Shown piece after piece: positions 34,079-43,054 of a DNA stretch of 64,000 nt. Position numbers and translations under genes: made by a program. The notes beneath the pieces were generated by a model. The model was not told the DNA's origin, did not search any database, and saw nothing but the letters and a program-made list of their open reading frames with translations. Every line of letters begins with the position of its first letter. Position 1 is the first letter of the stretch. This DNA is from Streptomyces capillispiralis (GTDB taxonomy: Bacteria; Actinomycetota; Actinomycetes; Streptomycetales; Streptomycetaceae): NCBI RefSeq assembly GCF_007829875.1, contig NZ_VIWV01000001.1, forward strand, positions 7,328,001 to 7,392,000, read 5' to 3'.

Positions 34079-36031
34079 ATGACTTCCGTGTACGTATTCC
34101 CCGGGCAGGGCTCCCAGCGCAAGGGCATGGGCAAGGAGCTGTTCGAGAAGTACCCCGACCTGGTGGCCCGCGCGGACCGGCTGCTCGGCTACTCACTGCG
34201 CGACCTGTGCGTCGACGACCCCGACCGGGTCCTCCACCGCACCGAGTACACCCAGCCCGCCCTCTACGCCGTCAGCGCCCTGCAGTACCTCGACCACGTC
34301 GACTCCGGCGGCGCCCCGCCCGCCGTCGTCGCCGGGCACAGCCTGGGGGAGTACAGCGCCCTGTTCGCCGCGGGCGCCTTCGACTTCGTCACCGGGCTCG
34401 ACCTCGTGCGCCGGCGCGGCGAGCTGATGAGCCGCGCGCCCAAGGGCGCGATGGCCGCCGTCGTCAACCTCGACCAGGAGCGCGTCGCGGAGATCCTGGC
34501 CGCGCTGCCGTACTCCGGCATCGACATCGCCAACATCAACTCCCGCGGCCAGTGCATCCTCTCCGGCGTCCACGACGAGATCCACGCGCCCGCCGTCCGC
34601 GCGGCGTACACCGAGGCGGGAGCGAGGTTCGTCCCCCTCAACGTGAGCGCGGCCTTCCACTCGCGTTGCATGGCCGACGTCCAGGACGAGTTCGCCCGCC
34701 ACCTGGCGGGCGTCGCGTTCCGCCCGCTGCGCATCCCCGTGATCGCCAACTGCACGGCACGCCCGTATCCCACGACCGGATACACCGACCTGCTCGTGCG
34801 GCAGATCTCGAGCCCCGTGCGCTGGTACGAGTCCGTCTCCCGGTTGCTGGCGAGCGGCCACGACGACTTCCGTGAGTTCGGCCCCGGGGACGTCCTGACC
34901 AAGCTCACCGCCAAGATCCGCGAGGAGCCGCTGGCCGTGGCGGAGCCCTCACCCCTCTCGGGGCCCGTCGCCCCGCCGCACCCGTCCGTCCCCGCGGGAC
35001 CGCCGCGCCCCGCCCCGCACCGGACCGCGCGGCGCCCCGAGGTCGTCTTCATGTACGGCGGCCAGGGCACGCAGTACTACCGCATGGGGCAGGAGCTGTA
35101 CGACACCCACCCCGCGTTCCGCGAGGCCATGGACCGCTGCAGCGCCCAGTACGAGGCCGCACAGGGCACGTCGCTGGTCGCCGCGATGCACGACGGAACC
35201 CGGCGCGGCCAGGACTTCGACGACATCCTGCACACGCACGCGGCGCTCTACAGCGTCGGCTGGAGCCTGACCGAGGCCCTGCGCGCGGAGGGCTTCCGGC
35301 CCGACGCGGTCCTCGGCCACAGCCTCGGCGAGTACGTAGCGGCGACCGTTGCCGGGGCGATGTCCTTCGAGGACGGCCTCGACCTCGTGATGAAGCAGGC
35401 CCACCTCCTCGAGCTGCGCTGCCGCCCCGGCGGCATGCTCAGCGTCCTCGCCCCGCCCTCCCTGTACCAGCGGCGCCGCGACCTGTTCGCCGGACTCGCC
35501 CTGGCGGGCGTCAACTTCCACGGCGAGGACACCGGCAACTTCGTCGTGAGCGGCGAGGCCGAGCGGGTCACCGAGGCCCGCGCAGCGCTCGACCGGGAAG
35601 GGGTGATCGCCGTCCGGCTGCCGGTGCGCCACGGCTTCCACTCCAGCCTCCTCGACGACATCCGGCACGAGTGCCGGAGCCTGGGGCGCGCGGTCACGGT
35701 GAACTCGCCCGGCCTGCCGGTGTATTCGTGCGTGTACGCGGCAGAGCTGGACGCCACGGCGCTGACCGGCTGGGACGACTACGCGTGGGACGTCGTCCGG
35801 GGCCGCGTGCGCTTCGACGAGCTGATGGCCACCGCGTTGCGCGACCCGGCACGCCACTACTTCGTCGACCTGAGCGCCAGCGGCTCCTTCGCCAACTTCC
35901 TCAAGCACGGCTACGGCCCCGGCTACCGGGGCGCGTTCGCGATCAACCAGTTCGGCAACAACGCGGCGTCGATGCGCCGGCTGTGCGAGGGCCTGGAGGA
36001 GATCACCGGAAGGGCGTCCGCCCTGGTCTGA
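34079..36031 (+). CDS. Trans-acting tandem acyltransferase-acyl hydrolase (AT-AH)
   Basis: 650 residues; the ATG is 4 bp after the previous stop. Two malonyltransferase-like domains lie in tandem: the first (1-285) has FPGQGSQ, GHSLGEYSA (Ser88) and AAFHSR; the second (about 320-640) has YGGQGTQYYRMG, GHSLGEYVA (Ser418) and RHGFHSS. A Pro-rich linker joins them. Such pairs in trans-AT clusters combine a malonyl loader, which charges every AT-less PKS module, with a proofreading acyl hydrolase that clears stalled acyl-ACPs. By position the first domain would load malonate and the second would hydrolyse; this is assigned by family precedent. It is the last gene of the + strand run and is followed by a strong hairpin. 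Confidence 0.94.
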   Translation: MTSVYVFPGQGSQRKGMGKELFEKYPDLVARADRLLGYSLRDLCVDDPDRVLHRTEYTQPALYAVSALQYLDHVDSGGAPPAVVAGHSLGEYSALFAAGAFDFVTGLDLVRRRGELMSRAPKGAMAAVVNLDQERVAEILAALPYSGIDIANINSRGQCILSGVHDEIHAPAVRAAYTEAGARFVPLNVSAAFHSRCMADVQDEFARHLAGVAFRPLRIPVIANCTARPYPTTGYTDLLVRQISSPVRWYESVSRLLASGHDDFREFGPGDVLTKLTAKIREEPLAVAEPSPLSGPVAPPHPSVPAGPPRPAPHRTARRPEVVFMYGGQGTQYYRMGQELYDTHPAFREAMDRCSAQYEAAQGTSLVAAMHDGTRRGQDFDDILHTHAALYSVGWSLTEALRAEGFRPDAVLGHSLGEYVAATVAGAMSFEDGLDLVMKQAHLLELRCRPGGMLSVLAPPSLYQRRRDLFAGLALAGVNFHGEDTGNFVVSGEAERVTEARAALDREGVIAVRLPVRHGFHSSLLDDIRHECRSLGRAVTVNSPGLPVYSCVYAAELDATALTGWDDYAWDVVRGRVRFDELMATALRDPARHYFVDLSASGSFANFLKHGYGPGYRGAFAINQFGNNAASMRRLCEGLEEITGRASALV

Positions 36032-36048
36032 CTCCGGCGGGCACGGAG

Positions 36049-36079
36049 CAGGGGCCCACCGTGCCTTGGTGGGCCCCTG
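36049..36079. terminator. Bidirectional terminator between the PKS/NRPS operon and the P450 gene
   Basis: A perfect 12-bp inverted repeat (arms caggggcccacc and ggtgggcccctg) encloses a 7-nt loop, 18 bp after the AT-AH stop and 34 bp before the end of the convergent P450 gene. Its placement and strength suit termination of both transcripts. Confidence 0.9.
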
Positions 36080-36113
36080 GCGCCTTCTCGGGCAGGTGCC
36101 GGCGTCGGCCCGG

Positions 36114-37346
36114 TCAGCCGGCCGAGACCGGCAGCGAGGCCACACCGCGCACGTTGATGCGGCCGTTCCAGGTCACGTCACCGGCCAGGGCGAGGTCCGG
36201 GAACCGCTTCAGCATGCGCTCGAAGGTGATGCTCGCCTCCAGACGGGCCAGGGCCGCGCCGAGGCAGTGGTGCGAGCCGGAGCCGAACGCCAGGTGGGCG
36301 CGGGCCCCTTCGCGGTCCAGGCGCAGCGTGTCCGCGTCCTCGCCCCAGCGTGCGGCGTCGCGGTTCGCGGAGGCGAGAGCGGCGACCACCATCGAGCCCG
36401 GCGGGATCTCCACGCCGCTGAGCACCGTCGGCTCCAGCGTGATGCGGCGGCTCGACTGCAACGGGCTGTCGTATCGCAGCAGTTCGTCCACGGCGTTGGG
36501 CATGAGGCCGGCGTCCGCGCGCAGCGCGCCGAGCTGCTCGGGGTGGCGCAGCAGCGCGAGGGTGCCGTTGGCGAGCAGGTTCACGGTCGTCTCGTGGCCC
36601 GCGATGTAGAGCAGCTCTATCTGCGCGACCAGTTCGTCGTCGCTCAGCTTGTCGCCGTCCTCCTCGGCCTCGATGAGGGCGGTCATGAGGTCGTCGGCGG
36701 GGTTGCGCCGCTTCCAGGCGATCATCTCGGCGGTGAGGGCGGCCAGTTCGGCGTCCGCGTTCTCGATCTCCTGCATGAGGGCGGGGTCGGCGACGGGCTC
36801 CAGGGAGCGGACGATCGTGCCGCTCAGCTCCCGGATCCGCTCGTGGTCGGTGGGCGGGGCGCCCAGCATGTCCGCGATCACCGTGAACGGCAGCGGCGAA
36901 GCGAGCGCGGGCACCAGGTCCGCGCCGCCGTCCTCGGCGATGCGGTCGAGCATGCCGTCGACGAGCTCGCCGATGCGCGGTGCGAGCGCCTGGATCGACT
37001 TCGGTGTGAACGCCTTCTGCACCAGGCGCCGCAGCCGGGTGTGGTCCGGGGCGTCACGGTCGATCATCGAGAAGCCGTCGATGAGCGGCGTCTTGCGCGA
37101 CTCGTCCTTCTGGCGCAGGCTCTCCAACCCGCTGGAGTCGACATTGCGCAGTTCGACCGATGCACCCGAGCGCAGCAGGCCGAACACGTCCTCGTACCGG
37201 GTGACCACCCAGAACCCCATGGGGTGCGGATAGACCGGGGCGGTTTCGCGGAGCGTCGCGTACTGCGGATACGGATTGTCGGTGAACCCCTCGGCGAAGG
37301 GATTGAACAGCGGTATCTGTTCCTGAGGGAGAACGCCCCCGGTCAT
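36114..37346 (-). CDS. Cytochrome P450
   Basis: 410 residues, starting at an ATG with a clear AAGGAG ribosome binding site (37353-37358). The heme ligand motif FGSGSHHCLG, the I-helix AGHETT and the K-helix ELLR are intact, and the length is normal for bacterial class I P450s; the general pattern resembles CYP107-type oxidases of actinomycete clusters. It would hydroxylate or epoxidise a small molecule with electrons from ferredoxin; no ferredoxin gene is adjacent. It is convergent with the PKS/NRPS operon, so it may be a tailoring enzyme of that pathway, but the shared location is the only evidence. Confidence 0.93.
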   Translation of the reverse strand: MTGGVLPQEQIPLFNPFAEGFTDNPYPQYATLRETAPVYPHPMGFWVVTRYEDVFGLLRSGASVELRNVDSSGLESLRQKDESRKTPLIDGFSMIDRDAPDHTRLRRLVQKAFTPKSIQALAPRIGELVDGMLDRIAEDGGADLVPALASPLPFTVIADMLGAPPTDHERIRELSGTIVRSLEPVADPALMQEIENADAELAALTAEMIAWKRRNPADDLMTALIEAEEDGDKLSDDELVAQIELLYIAGHETTVNLLANGTLALLRHPEQLGALRADAGLMPNAVDELLRYDSPLQSSRRITLEPTVLSGVEIPPGSMVVAALASANRDAARWGEDADTLRLDREGARAHLAFGSGSHHCLGAALARLEASITFERMLKRFPDLALAGDVTWNGRINVRGVASLPVSAG

Positions 37347-37352
37347 CTCGAG

Positions 37353-37358
37353 CTCCTT
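37353..37358 (-). promoter_or_regulatory. Ribosome binding site of the P450 gene
   Basis: AAGGAG on the minus strand, six bases before the P450 ATG. It fixes the start codon. Confidence 0.85.
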
Positions 37359-37556
37359 GCGTTAGCACCGGTTGGAGGGACCCCGGCGGCCGGTTCCGAG
37401 GGAACCACCGCCTCTGCCATCGGCCGCGGCGGGATAAGAGTGCGCGGATCACAGTAGTGCGGCCGGGGCACCAGCGGCACCGGCCGGACGAGGACGGACG
37501 CGGGGGAGTACCTGGCGAGGCCGGGCGGGGGACGGAGCCCTCAGGTTGCTTACGAG

Positions 37557-38384
37557 TCAGGCCGCCCAGTGCGACGGGCGCTCCAAGGGGTGGGGGATCT
37601 TCGTGCGGGCGTCGCCGCGCGCGGCGTTCAGCTGAGGCTGGGTGAGGAACAGCGCGCCGCGCAGGTCTGCCCCGCACAGGTTGGTGTCCCTCATGTCCGC
37701 GCCGATCAGGTCGGCGTCGCGCAGGTCGGCGTCGGACAGGTCGGCCGCGATGAGGACGGCGCCGCGCATGCTGGCGCCGCGCAGCTTCGCGCCGCGCAGC
37801 CGCGAGCCGATGAGGTTGGCGCCCCGGTGGTTCTTCTTGCGCCCCGGGACCGCCGCGCGGGCCAGTTCGCTGGCGCGCAGGAGCAGTGGGTTCACTTCGC
37901 CGCGCAGTGCGTCCACGTCGACAGCGAGCAAGGTCTGGGCCGTGTCCCGGGTGAGCGCGTCGATCTGTTCGTACGCGCGGCGGAGGTCCCGGTGGACGGG
38001 CCGGGCCGAGGGCAGGTCCAGGGCTTGCGCGGTGTACTTCAGGAGCTCCTGGAGCTGGCGCACGACGGGGAAGACCTCGTACATCGCGCGGGCCGAGTCC
38101 GGGTCCTCGCGCCAGCTGACGCCCTTGAAGGTGACCTGGGAGACCTTCTGGCCCGCGCCGAAGCAGTCGAACACCGTGCAGCCGCTGTAGCCCTTGTCGC
38201 GCAGCCGCTCGTGGATTCCGCAGCGGAAGTCATCCTGGAGGTTTCCGCAGGGCGTGCCGGCGGACTTGTTCACCGGGAAGTCCGACGAACGCGAGAAGGG
38301 CAGCGCCACGCAGCACAAACCGAAGCAGCTGCCGCAGTCGGCTTGCAGGTCGGGGTGGGCGGCGTACGAGGTGCGCTCGGGCAA
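37557..38384 (-). CDS. Pentapeptide-repeat protein with Cys-rich N-terminus
   Basis: 275 residues from a TTG start at 38384. I prefer this start because AGGAG (38393-38397) sits 8 bp ahead and the protein then begins LPERTSY just before the conserved block; an ATG at 38444 is open but has poor spacing. The N-terminal third is rich in cysteine (CGSCFGLCC, FRCGIHERL, CTVFDCFGAGQ), suggesting metal binding. The C-terminal part carries about ten A(D/N)LxG-type pentapeptides (ANLIG, ADLSD, ADLRD, ADLIG), a right-handed quadrilateral beta-helix. The molecular role of this family is not established. It stands alone, 210 bp upstream of the P450 start on the same strand. Confidence 0.85.
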   Translation of the reverse strand: MPERTSYAAHPDLQADCGSCFGLCCVALPFSRSSDFPVNKSAGTPCGNLQDDFRCGIHERLRDKGYSGCTVFDCFGAGQKVSQVTFKGVSWREDPDSARAMYEVFPVVRQLQELLKYTAQALDLPSARPVHRDLRRAYEQIDALTRDTAQTLLAVDVDALRGEVNPLLLRASELARAAVPGRKKNHRGANLIGSRLRGAKLRGASMRGAVLIAADLSDADLRDADLIGADMRDTNLCGADLRGALFLTQPQLNAARGDARTKIPHPLERPSHWAA

Positions 38385-39103
38385 AACGGTGACTCCTGGT
38401 TCGCGTGCGGCGAGGGCGGCGTGTCCGCATCCCCACGCTCCCATTGTCCCCCATCAGCAGATTCTGCTCGTATGCGGATCGTGACAGCTGGTCCGTGGGC
38501 GGCGGAAAGGAGAAGAGGTGGCCGCTGACCTGGGAGCACTTCGTCGGTGAGAGGCTCCCACGGCCCCGCGCCCGCTGTTCGCCGCGCTCGACCACCGGAC
38601 CGGATCGCACTGCCGGGCTGTCCCGTCCCCAAGCGGTGGACACCTCCGACCCCGGGCGGCAACGGCCGCTCGGTTCTCCCCGGAGGCGTCTGGTGAACCT
38701 GTCGTCGCGCTGCGTGTCCATGGGGCTGGTTTGTACTGGTCAGGGGGGCGGGAGGAACGGAAAGGTGGTCGGGGAGTCTCTCTCCGCCCTTACCGTCGCA
38801 CCGTTCGGTATATCGAGAAATGTTCGAGGCGACTGCGGATCCATAGGTGCGGCCGCAATGCGGCATCGATACCGCCGACATCTTCAAGTGGCAGGCGCGG
38901 GAGGCTGATTGGCCGGATCGGTGATGCCGGAAAAGTCGTGCGGCAGGCATTGACGCACAGGGGGTGGCACCCTACTTTCTGACCGATCCCCCGAACTGTG
39001 TTCGTCATTCCGAACGCGGACTGGAGTCGTCGAGCGGGCCACCACTCGTACCGGCTCGTCCGCCACCGTTCGCGCGCCACCCCCACAGACACCTGGAGAG
39101 CCG
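38385..39103. other. 719-bp intergenic region without a convincing gene
   Basis: Open frames here are short and mutually overlapping, with no recognisable domain. The right part is less GC-rich than its surroundings and contains the promoter of the next gene (38950-38978). Divergent control of the pentapeptide-repeat gene and the GH43 gene is likely to sit here. Confidence 0.6.
38950..38978 (+). promoter_or_regulatory. Vegetative-type promoter for the GH43-like gene
   Basis: TTGACG, a 17-bp spacer and TACTTT fit the main actinomycete sigma-70 consensus (TTGAC, TAnnnT). Predicted transcription would start about 120 bp before the ATG at 39104. Confidence 0.6.
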
Positions 39104-40501
39104 ATGAACGCACGTCCCCGTACCCCGGCCATGCCGTCCCGCAGACGGTTCCTCGGCGCCGCCGCGGCCACGACGGCGGCCCTGGCGGCCGATCTCTCCC
39201 TGGGCGCCCGGCCCGCCCGGGCGGCCGACTCCGCCTACGTCATGGGCTACTTCACCGAGTCGCCCGACTGGCTCGGCGCCGACTACGGACTGCACCTGGC
39301 CGTCAGCCGGGACTCCCTCAACTGGACGCCGCTGAACCAGAACAACCCCGTCGTCACCCCCACCGCCGGCGCGGGCGGCCTGCGCGACCCGTTCATCATG
39401 CGCAAGCGCGAAGGCGGCTTCATCGTCCTCGCCACGGACCTCAAGGGCACCGACTGGGGCTACAACAGCCAGACCATCCACGTGTGGGACTCCGCCGACC
39501 TGCGCACCTTCACCAACTACCGCCGCCCCCACCTGCACGACATGGCCACTCACAGCTGGGCCCCCGAAGCCTTCTGGGACGCGAGCCGCGGCCAGTACGC
39601 CATCCTCTACTCGGCCGTGAACTCCACCGGCCACAACGTCCTGATGGTCAACTACACGAGCGACTTCACGACCGTCTCCGCCCCCCAGGTCTTCTTCGAC
39701 CCCGGCTACGACGTCATCGACGGCGACATGGCCGTCGGCGTGGGCGGCGTCAACTACCTGTACTTCAAGAGGAACGGCACCCTCGTGGGCGCCCGCTCCA
39801 CCTCACTGAACCCGGGCAGTTTCACCCCCTTCGGCACGGCCGTCTCCCACGGCGGCACCGAGGCCCCCACCCTCGTGAAGTCCCTGACCTCCCACACCTG
39901 GTACCTGTGGGGCGACACCTACAACCCCAACGGCGTCCTCTACGCCTGGCAGACCACCGACCTCGCGGCCGGCACCTGGACCCCGGTGGACCAGAGGCTC
40001 TACACCCACCCGGTCAACGCCAAACACTGCACCATCGCCCCCATCACCGCCGCCGAGTACGACGGACTCCTCGCCCGCTGGGGCGCCCCCGTGTGGAACC
40101 GGCTGAAGTCGTACAACTACCCGGCCCGCTACGTCCGTCACGCCGACTACCTGGCGCGGATCGACCCCTACCCCTTCGACCCGTACACCGACTCCCAGTG
40201 GAAGCTGGTCCCCGGACTGGCCGACACCTCGGGCGTCTCCTTCCAGTCCGTCAGCCACCCCACCCGCTACCTGCGGCACTACGACTACGCACTCCGCCTC
40301 GACGCCCACGACGGCACCGCCGCCTTCGCCCAGGACGCCACCTTCCACCGGACCGCCGGCCTGGCCGACGCCGCCTGGTCCTCCTTCCGCTCCCACAATC
40401 ACCCCACCCGCTACATCCGCCACTCCGGCTACGCCCTGCGCATCGACCCGGTCGCCACCGCCACGGACCGCGCCGACGCCACCTTTTCGGTCGGTCATTG
40501 A
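39104..40501 (+). CDS. Tat-secreted GH43-like glycosidase with CBM42 (AbfB) arabinose-binding domain
   Basis: 465 residues; GGAG (39095-39098) precedes the ATG. The N-terminus is a twin-arginine signal (SRRRFLG, hydrophobic Ala-rich core, cleavage near ARAAD). Residues about 45-325 form a GH43-type five-bladed propeller (RDPFIM, WAPEAFWD, PTLVKS), a fold used for arabinofuranosidases and related enzymes. Residues about 330-465 are an AbfB/CBM42 domain with repeated S(Y/V/H)NYPARYVRH- and HPTRYLRH-like units and ALRLD motifs, which binds arabinofuranosyl side chains. The inferred role is extracellular hemicellulose degradation. Exact substrate cannot be read from sequence. Confidence 0.9.
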   Translation: MNARPRTPAMPSRRRFLGAAAATTAALAADLSLGARPARAADSAYVMGYFTESPDWLGADYGLHLAVSRDSLNWTPLNQNNPVVTPTAGAGGLRDPFIMRKREGGFIVLATDLKGTDWGYNSQTIHVWDSADLRTFTNYRRPHLHDMATHSWAPEAFWDASRGQYAILYSAVNSTGHNVLMVNYTSDFTTVSAPQVFFDPGYDVIDGDMAVGVGGVNYLYFKRNGTLVGARSTSLNPGSFTPFGTAVSHGGTEAPTLVKSLTSHTWYLWGDTYNPNGVLYAWQTTDLAAGTWTPVDQRLYTHPVNAKHCTIAPITAAEYDGLLARWGAPVWNRLKSYNYPARYVRHADYLARIDPYPFDPYTDSQWKLVPGLADTSGVSFQSVSHPTRYLRHYDYALRLDAHDGTAAFAQDATFHRTAGLADAAWSSFRSHNHPTRYIRHSGYALRIDPVATATDRADATFSVGH

Positions 40502-40590
40502 GCCGGAGTGGTAGGGGTGTCGGCGGCGATCCGGTCGATCGGCAGCGGGGTGCCGTCCAGGATCACGAAGGCTTTCGCCCGTGGTCGAGA
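40502..40590 (-). pseudogene. Decayed IS5-type transposase fragment
   Basis: The minus strand reads KAFVILDGTPLPIDRIAAD, the segment around the first catalytic Asp of many Streptomyces IS5-family transposases. After a one-base shift near 40517 it continues P-Y-H-S-G, matching the usual DRPYYSG sequel. Nothing else of the transposase is recognisable, so this is a frameshifted remnant abutting the GH43 stop codon. Confidence 0.75.
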
Positions 40591-40706
40591 ACCCGTCCAC
40601 CAGGAGCTTCGTCGTTCCGTGCAGCTGGCAGCTTCCAACACCTCACCGCCGCAGTCAGGTGGGAAAGGGCTCACTGTCGGGGCGAGGGTGCGCACGGTCC
40701 CGTTGT

Positions 40707-41795
40707 TCAGGCCGTCTTCTGTTTGTCCGTGGGTTCGCGGTCGTCCCGGTCCACGACGCCGGTTTCCATGATGGCGGTGCTGTTGTAGAGGGTGGAGGGC
40801 TTGGTCCCGGCTGTGTGCGTGAGGTAGGAGCGCGAGCCGAGAAGTGTGAAACTGTTCCGGTCGAAGATCCACTCGTCTCGAGTCGCGGCGCCGGTCTCCT
40901 CGCGGGTGATTCCGATCCCGTGGCGCCCGGCAGCGTCGGTGGCGTCGGGAGTCACGCTCACGCCTGGGATCGTGGCGACGGTCTTGTACAGGGCCGCGGC
41001 ATTGGCCGGCGGCATGACCGTTTCGTTCAGGAGATCGCCGATCTTCCTGAAGACGGCCTGATCCTTCGATTCGTTCTCGAGGGGTCGAGTCTGGGCGTAG
41101 AGCAGTTTGCGCAGAGCATCGGTGTCGGTGGGCAGCTTGGCCAGCCACTGGTAGGTGGGCCGGTCGATTCCGGCTGGGACTCCCTGCTCGGCACTGCCGT
41201 CAGGGGCGGCCGTCTCGATGGGAATCCGCTGCCCGGACATGGGAACACCCTTTCCGGACTCACGGATCACCCCGGTGCGAGTGATCGGTGCGGAGTCCTG
41301 AGACACCCAGATCTCGCGGCGGTGTGGAGCGCCGAGCTTCACCGGGCCGTCGAAGGCGCCTTCGTTGCCGCGGACCAGGCTTCGGACGTAGACGAATTGG
41401 TCGTCGCGGACCGGTTCGACGTCGACTTCCATGGACGCGGCGGCGATGCGGTCGAGCGTGAGCACTACGCCGTTCGCTGCGGCGTGCTTCGCGTCGGTCG
41501 CCTCCGCCTTGGCGCCAGGTTCCTGCTCCGTGCCGGGAAGCGTGAGGATCAGAGCGCCGGCGAGGGCCATGGCCGTGGCGGGCAGCAGGAAGACCGGACG
41601 CAGCCACCGCCGCTGAAGCGCAGGCGTCACCGGGGTGGGGGCGGCCGTCTGCTCCTGGTCGATCTCGCGCAGCAGCACGTTCCGGTGGTGGAGGTGGCGG
41701 GTGGGCGTGAGGTCCCATTCGGGTGCGTCCGGCAACAGCCCGCGCAGATGTGCGGCGTCGTCGCCGGAACCGTCATGGCGGTTAGAGGCAGTCAT
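40707..41795 (-). CDS. CU044_5270-type membrane protein, probable anti-sigma factor
   Basis: 362 residues from an ATG that overlaps the sigma factor stop (ATGA), so it is translationally coupled to it. A cytoplasmic N-terminus (1-60) is followed by one membrane helix (about 68-83, LLPATAMALAGALI) and a large extracytoplasmic C-terminal part with regular aromatic and charged residues (WVSQDSAP, YQWLAKLP, WIFDRNSF). This layout and the pairing with an ECF sigma gene match the CU044_5270 family found in actinomycetes. Role as the sigma antagonist is inferred from context. Open frame upstream of 41795 only overlaps the sigma gene. Confidence 0.85.
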   Translation of the reverse strand: MTASNRHDGSGDDAAHLRGLLPDAPEWDLTPTRHLHHRNVLLREIDQEQTAAPTPVTPALQRRWLRPVFLLPATAMALAGALILTLPGTEQEPGAKAEATDAKHAAANGVVLTLDRIAAASMEVDVEPVRDDQFVYVRSLVRGNEGAFDGPVKLGAPHRREIWVSQDSAPITRTGVIRESGKGVPMSGQRIPIETAAPDGSAEQGVPAGIDRPTYQWLAKLPTDTDALRKLLYAQTRPLENESKDQAVFRKIGDLLNETVMPPANAAALYKTVATIPGVSVTPDATDAAGRHGIGITREETGAATRDEWIFDRNSFTLLGSRSYLTHTAGTKPSTLYNSTAIMETGVVDRDDREPTDKQKTA

Positions 41796-42424
41796 CGGCT
41801 TTCCTCCTGTGAGCACGCGGCCGCGAATGCGGCCTGCTTCTTTACCTCTCCGCGGGGGCCGTGCGGTTCCATGTTCTTTGCGCTGAGCCGATCGAGCCGT
41901 CGGCGGGCGCGCGCGAGCCGTGAGCGCACGGTGCCCAGGGGAATGTCCAGTGCCTCGGCGCATTCCTGGTAGGTGAGGCCGGACCACACGCACAGGACGA
42001 GAACTTCACGGTCCTGGCTGCGCAGTCCGCTGAGGGCGCTGCGGACCACGGCCAGCCTGCGGGCGTCGTCGATCCGGCCCGCGCTCTCCTCGGCGAAGTC
42101 CGTCACCGCAGGTGGAGCCGGTTGGCGTGAGAGGAACAGGCGCTGTCGGCGCAGGCGGCGTGTGGCATTGTGCGCCTTATGGGTGGCGATCCCCAGGAGC
42201 CACGGTCTGAGCGACCCGCCCTCGACGTTCAGGGAAGCCCGGGTGCGCCACGCGGCGAGGAACGTCTCGGACATGATGTCCTCCGCCAGCGACCAGTCCC
42301 CGGTCAGCCGCAGCCCGTGGTTGTACACCGCACGCGCGTGTGCGTCGTACAGGGTGCCGAACGCATCGCGGTCCCCGGCTCTTATGCGCGCACGTAGCTC
42401 ATCATCTCGATCTGTGTCTCTCAC
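41792..42424 (-). CDS. ECF RNA polymerase sigma factor
   Basis: 210 residues from the GTG at 42424 (protein begins VRDTDRDDEL); longer in-frame starts exist but the conserved part begins here. Sigma region 2 is around residues 20-85 (FGTLYDAHARAVYN, AEDIMSETFLAAWR) and region 4 around 135-195 (LSGLRSQDREVLVL, LTYQECAEALDIPLGTVRSRL). It would direct RNA polymerase to an extracytoplasmic-stress or developmental regulon under control of the coupled membrane anti-sigma protein. The pair is bracketed by transposase remnants on both sides. Confidence 0.93.
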   Translation of the reverse strand: MRDTDRDDELRARIRAGDRDAFGTLYDAHARAVYNHGLRLTGDWSLAEDIMSETFLAAWRTRASLNVEGGSLRPWLLGIATHKAHNATRRLRRQRLFLSRQPAPPAVTDFAEESAGRIDDARRLAVVRSALSGLRSQDREVLVLCVWSGLTYQECAEALDIPLGTVRSRLARARRRLDRLSAKNMEPHGPRGEVKKQAAFAAACSQEESR

Positions 42425-42551
42425 ACCATGTACTCTCCGCAGCCCCGCCGGGGTTCCCGTGGCCTGCGTCACACCCCTTCCGGGCCGACACGAGTCCACA
42501 GGGGGATCTCTCCTGCACCCGCGCAAACGGGCACACGCCCGGAGCGACGCC

Positions 42552-42581
42552 CTAGATGTGCTGTCCCGGGACGTTGGTGAC
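42552..42581 (+). repeat. 30-bp block shared with 60536-60565, possible IS end
   Basis: Twenty-six of 30 positions match 60536-60565; both share CTAG followed by CTGTCCCGGGACGT. Here it lies about 70 bp before an IS5-type transposase remnant, which suggests an element terminus. Confidence 0.5.
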
Positions 42582-42651
42582 ACGCGTGCTGGGCGGCCTC
42601 GTTTGCGCCCTGGGGAGGCGGCCTGCTCGACGGTACTACCGCAACACGACG

Positions 42652-42765
42652 CGACACCGCCCGTATCCCAGTGACCTCTCCGAGGCGCGCTGGGAACCAA
42701 CTGATCGGACCCACGCAATAAAGGTCGCAGGCCGCAAGCACCATGCTGCCGTGAAGGGGAACTGC
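42652..42765 (+). pseudogene. Internally deleted IS5-type transposase remnant
   Basis: RHRPYPSDLSEARWE is the characteristic N-terminus of Streptomyces IS5-family transposases. It is followed almost directly by KVAGRKHHAAV, resembling the KVxGRKRHxAVD segment that normally lies far downstream. The intervening DNA has been lost and no catalytic core remains. Confidence 0.75.
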
Positions 42766-43054
42766 CGTGTGTGGGTGCGGTATTCCGGAGGGGCTCCCCG
42801 CGCGAGGCGATACCGATTCAGTGTGCGCGGGATTCTCGCGGTCACGGGTGCGGACGGAGCGGGGCGGGCGGACACCCGCACCCGCACGGGGCTTCGCCGC
42901 CGCACCGTCGAGGCGCCGCCGCGGTGGGTCTTTTGCCGGAACCCGGCAACGTGCGAGGCGGCCGTCCGTCCGGCTGAGGGCAGTGAGGATTGTCAGAGCC
43001 CGGTGGCAGGATGCGAAGCCGTAGCCGGAGACTCGCACAGAGGGCGGAGGACGC

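Larger units (their letters stand above)
42425..43054. other. 630-bp intergenic region with IS debris
   Basis: Contains a possible IS terminal sequence (42552-42581), an internally deleted transposase remnant (42652-42765) and then about 290 bp without recognisable content before the next gene. Upstream control signals of the sigma gene should lie near 42430-42520 but I could not identify them. Confidence 0.7.

Noticed and set aside
34975..36031. Second half of the AT protein as a thioesterase for chain release
   Set aside because: It has AT-type GQGTQ and GHSLGEY motifs and resembles acyl hydrolases of tandem AT proteins, not a type I or II TE.
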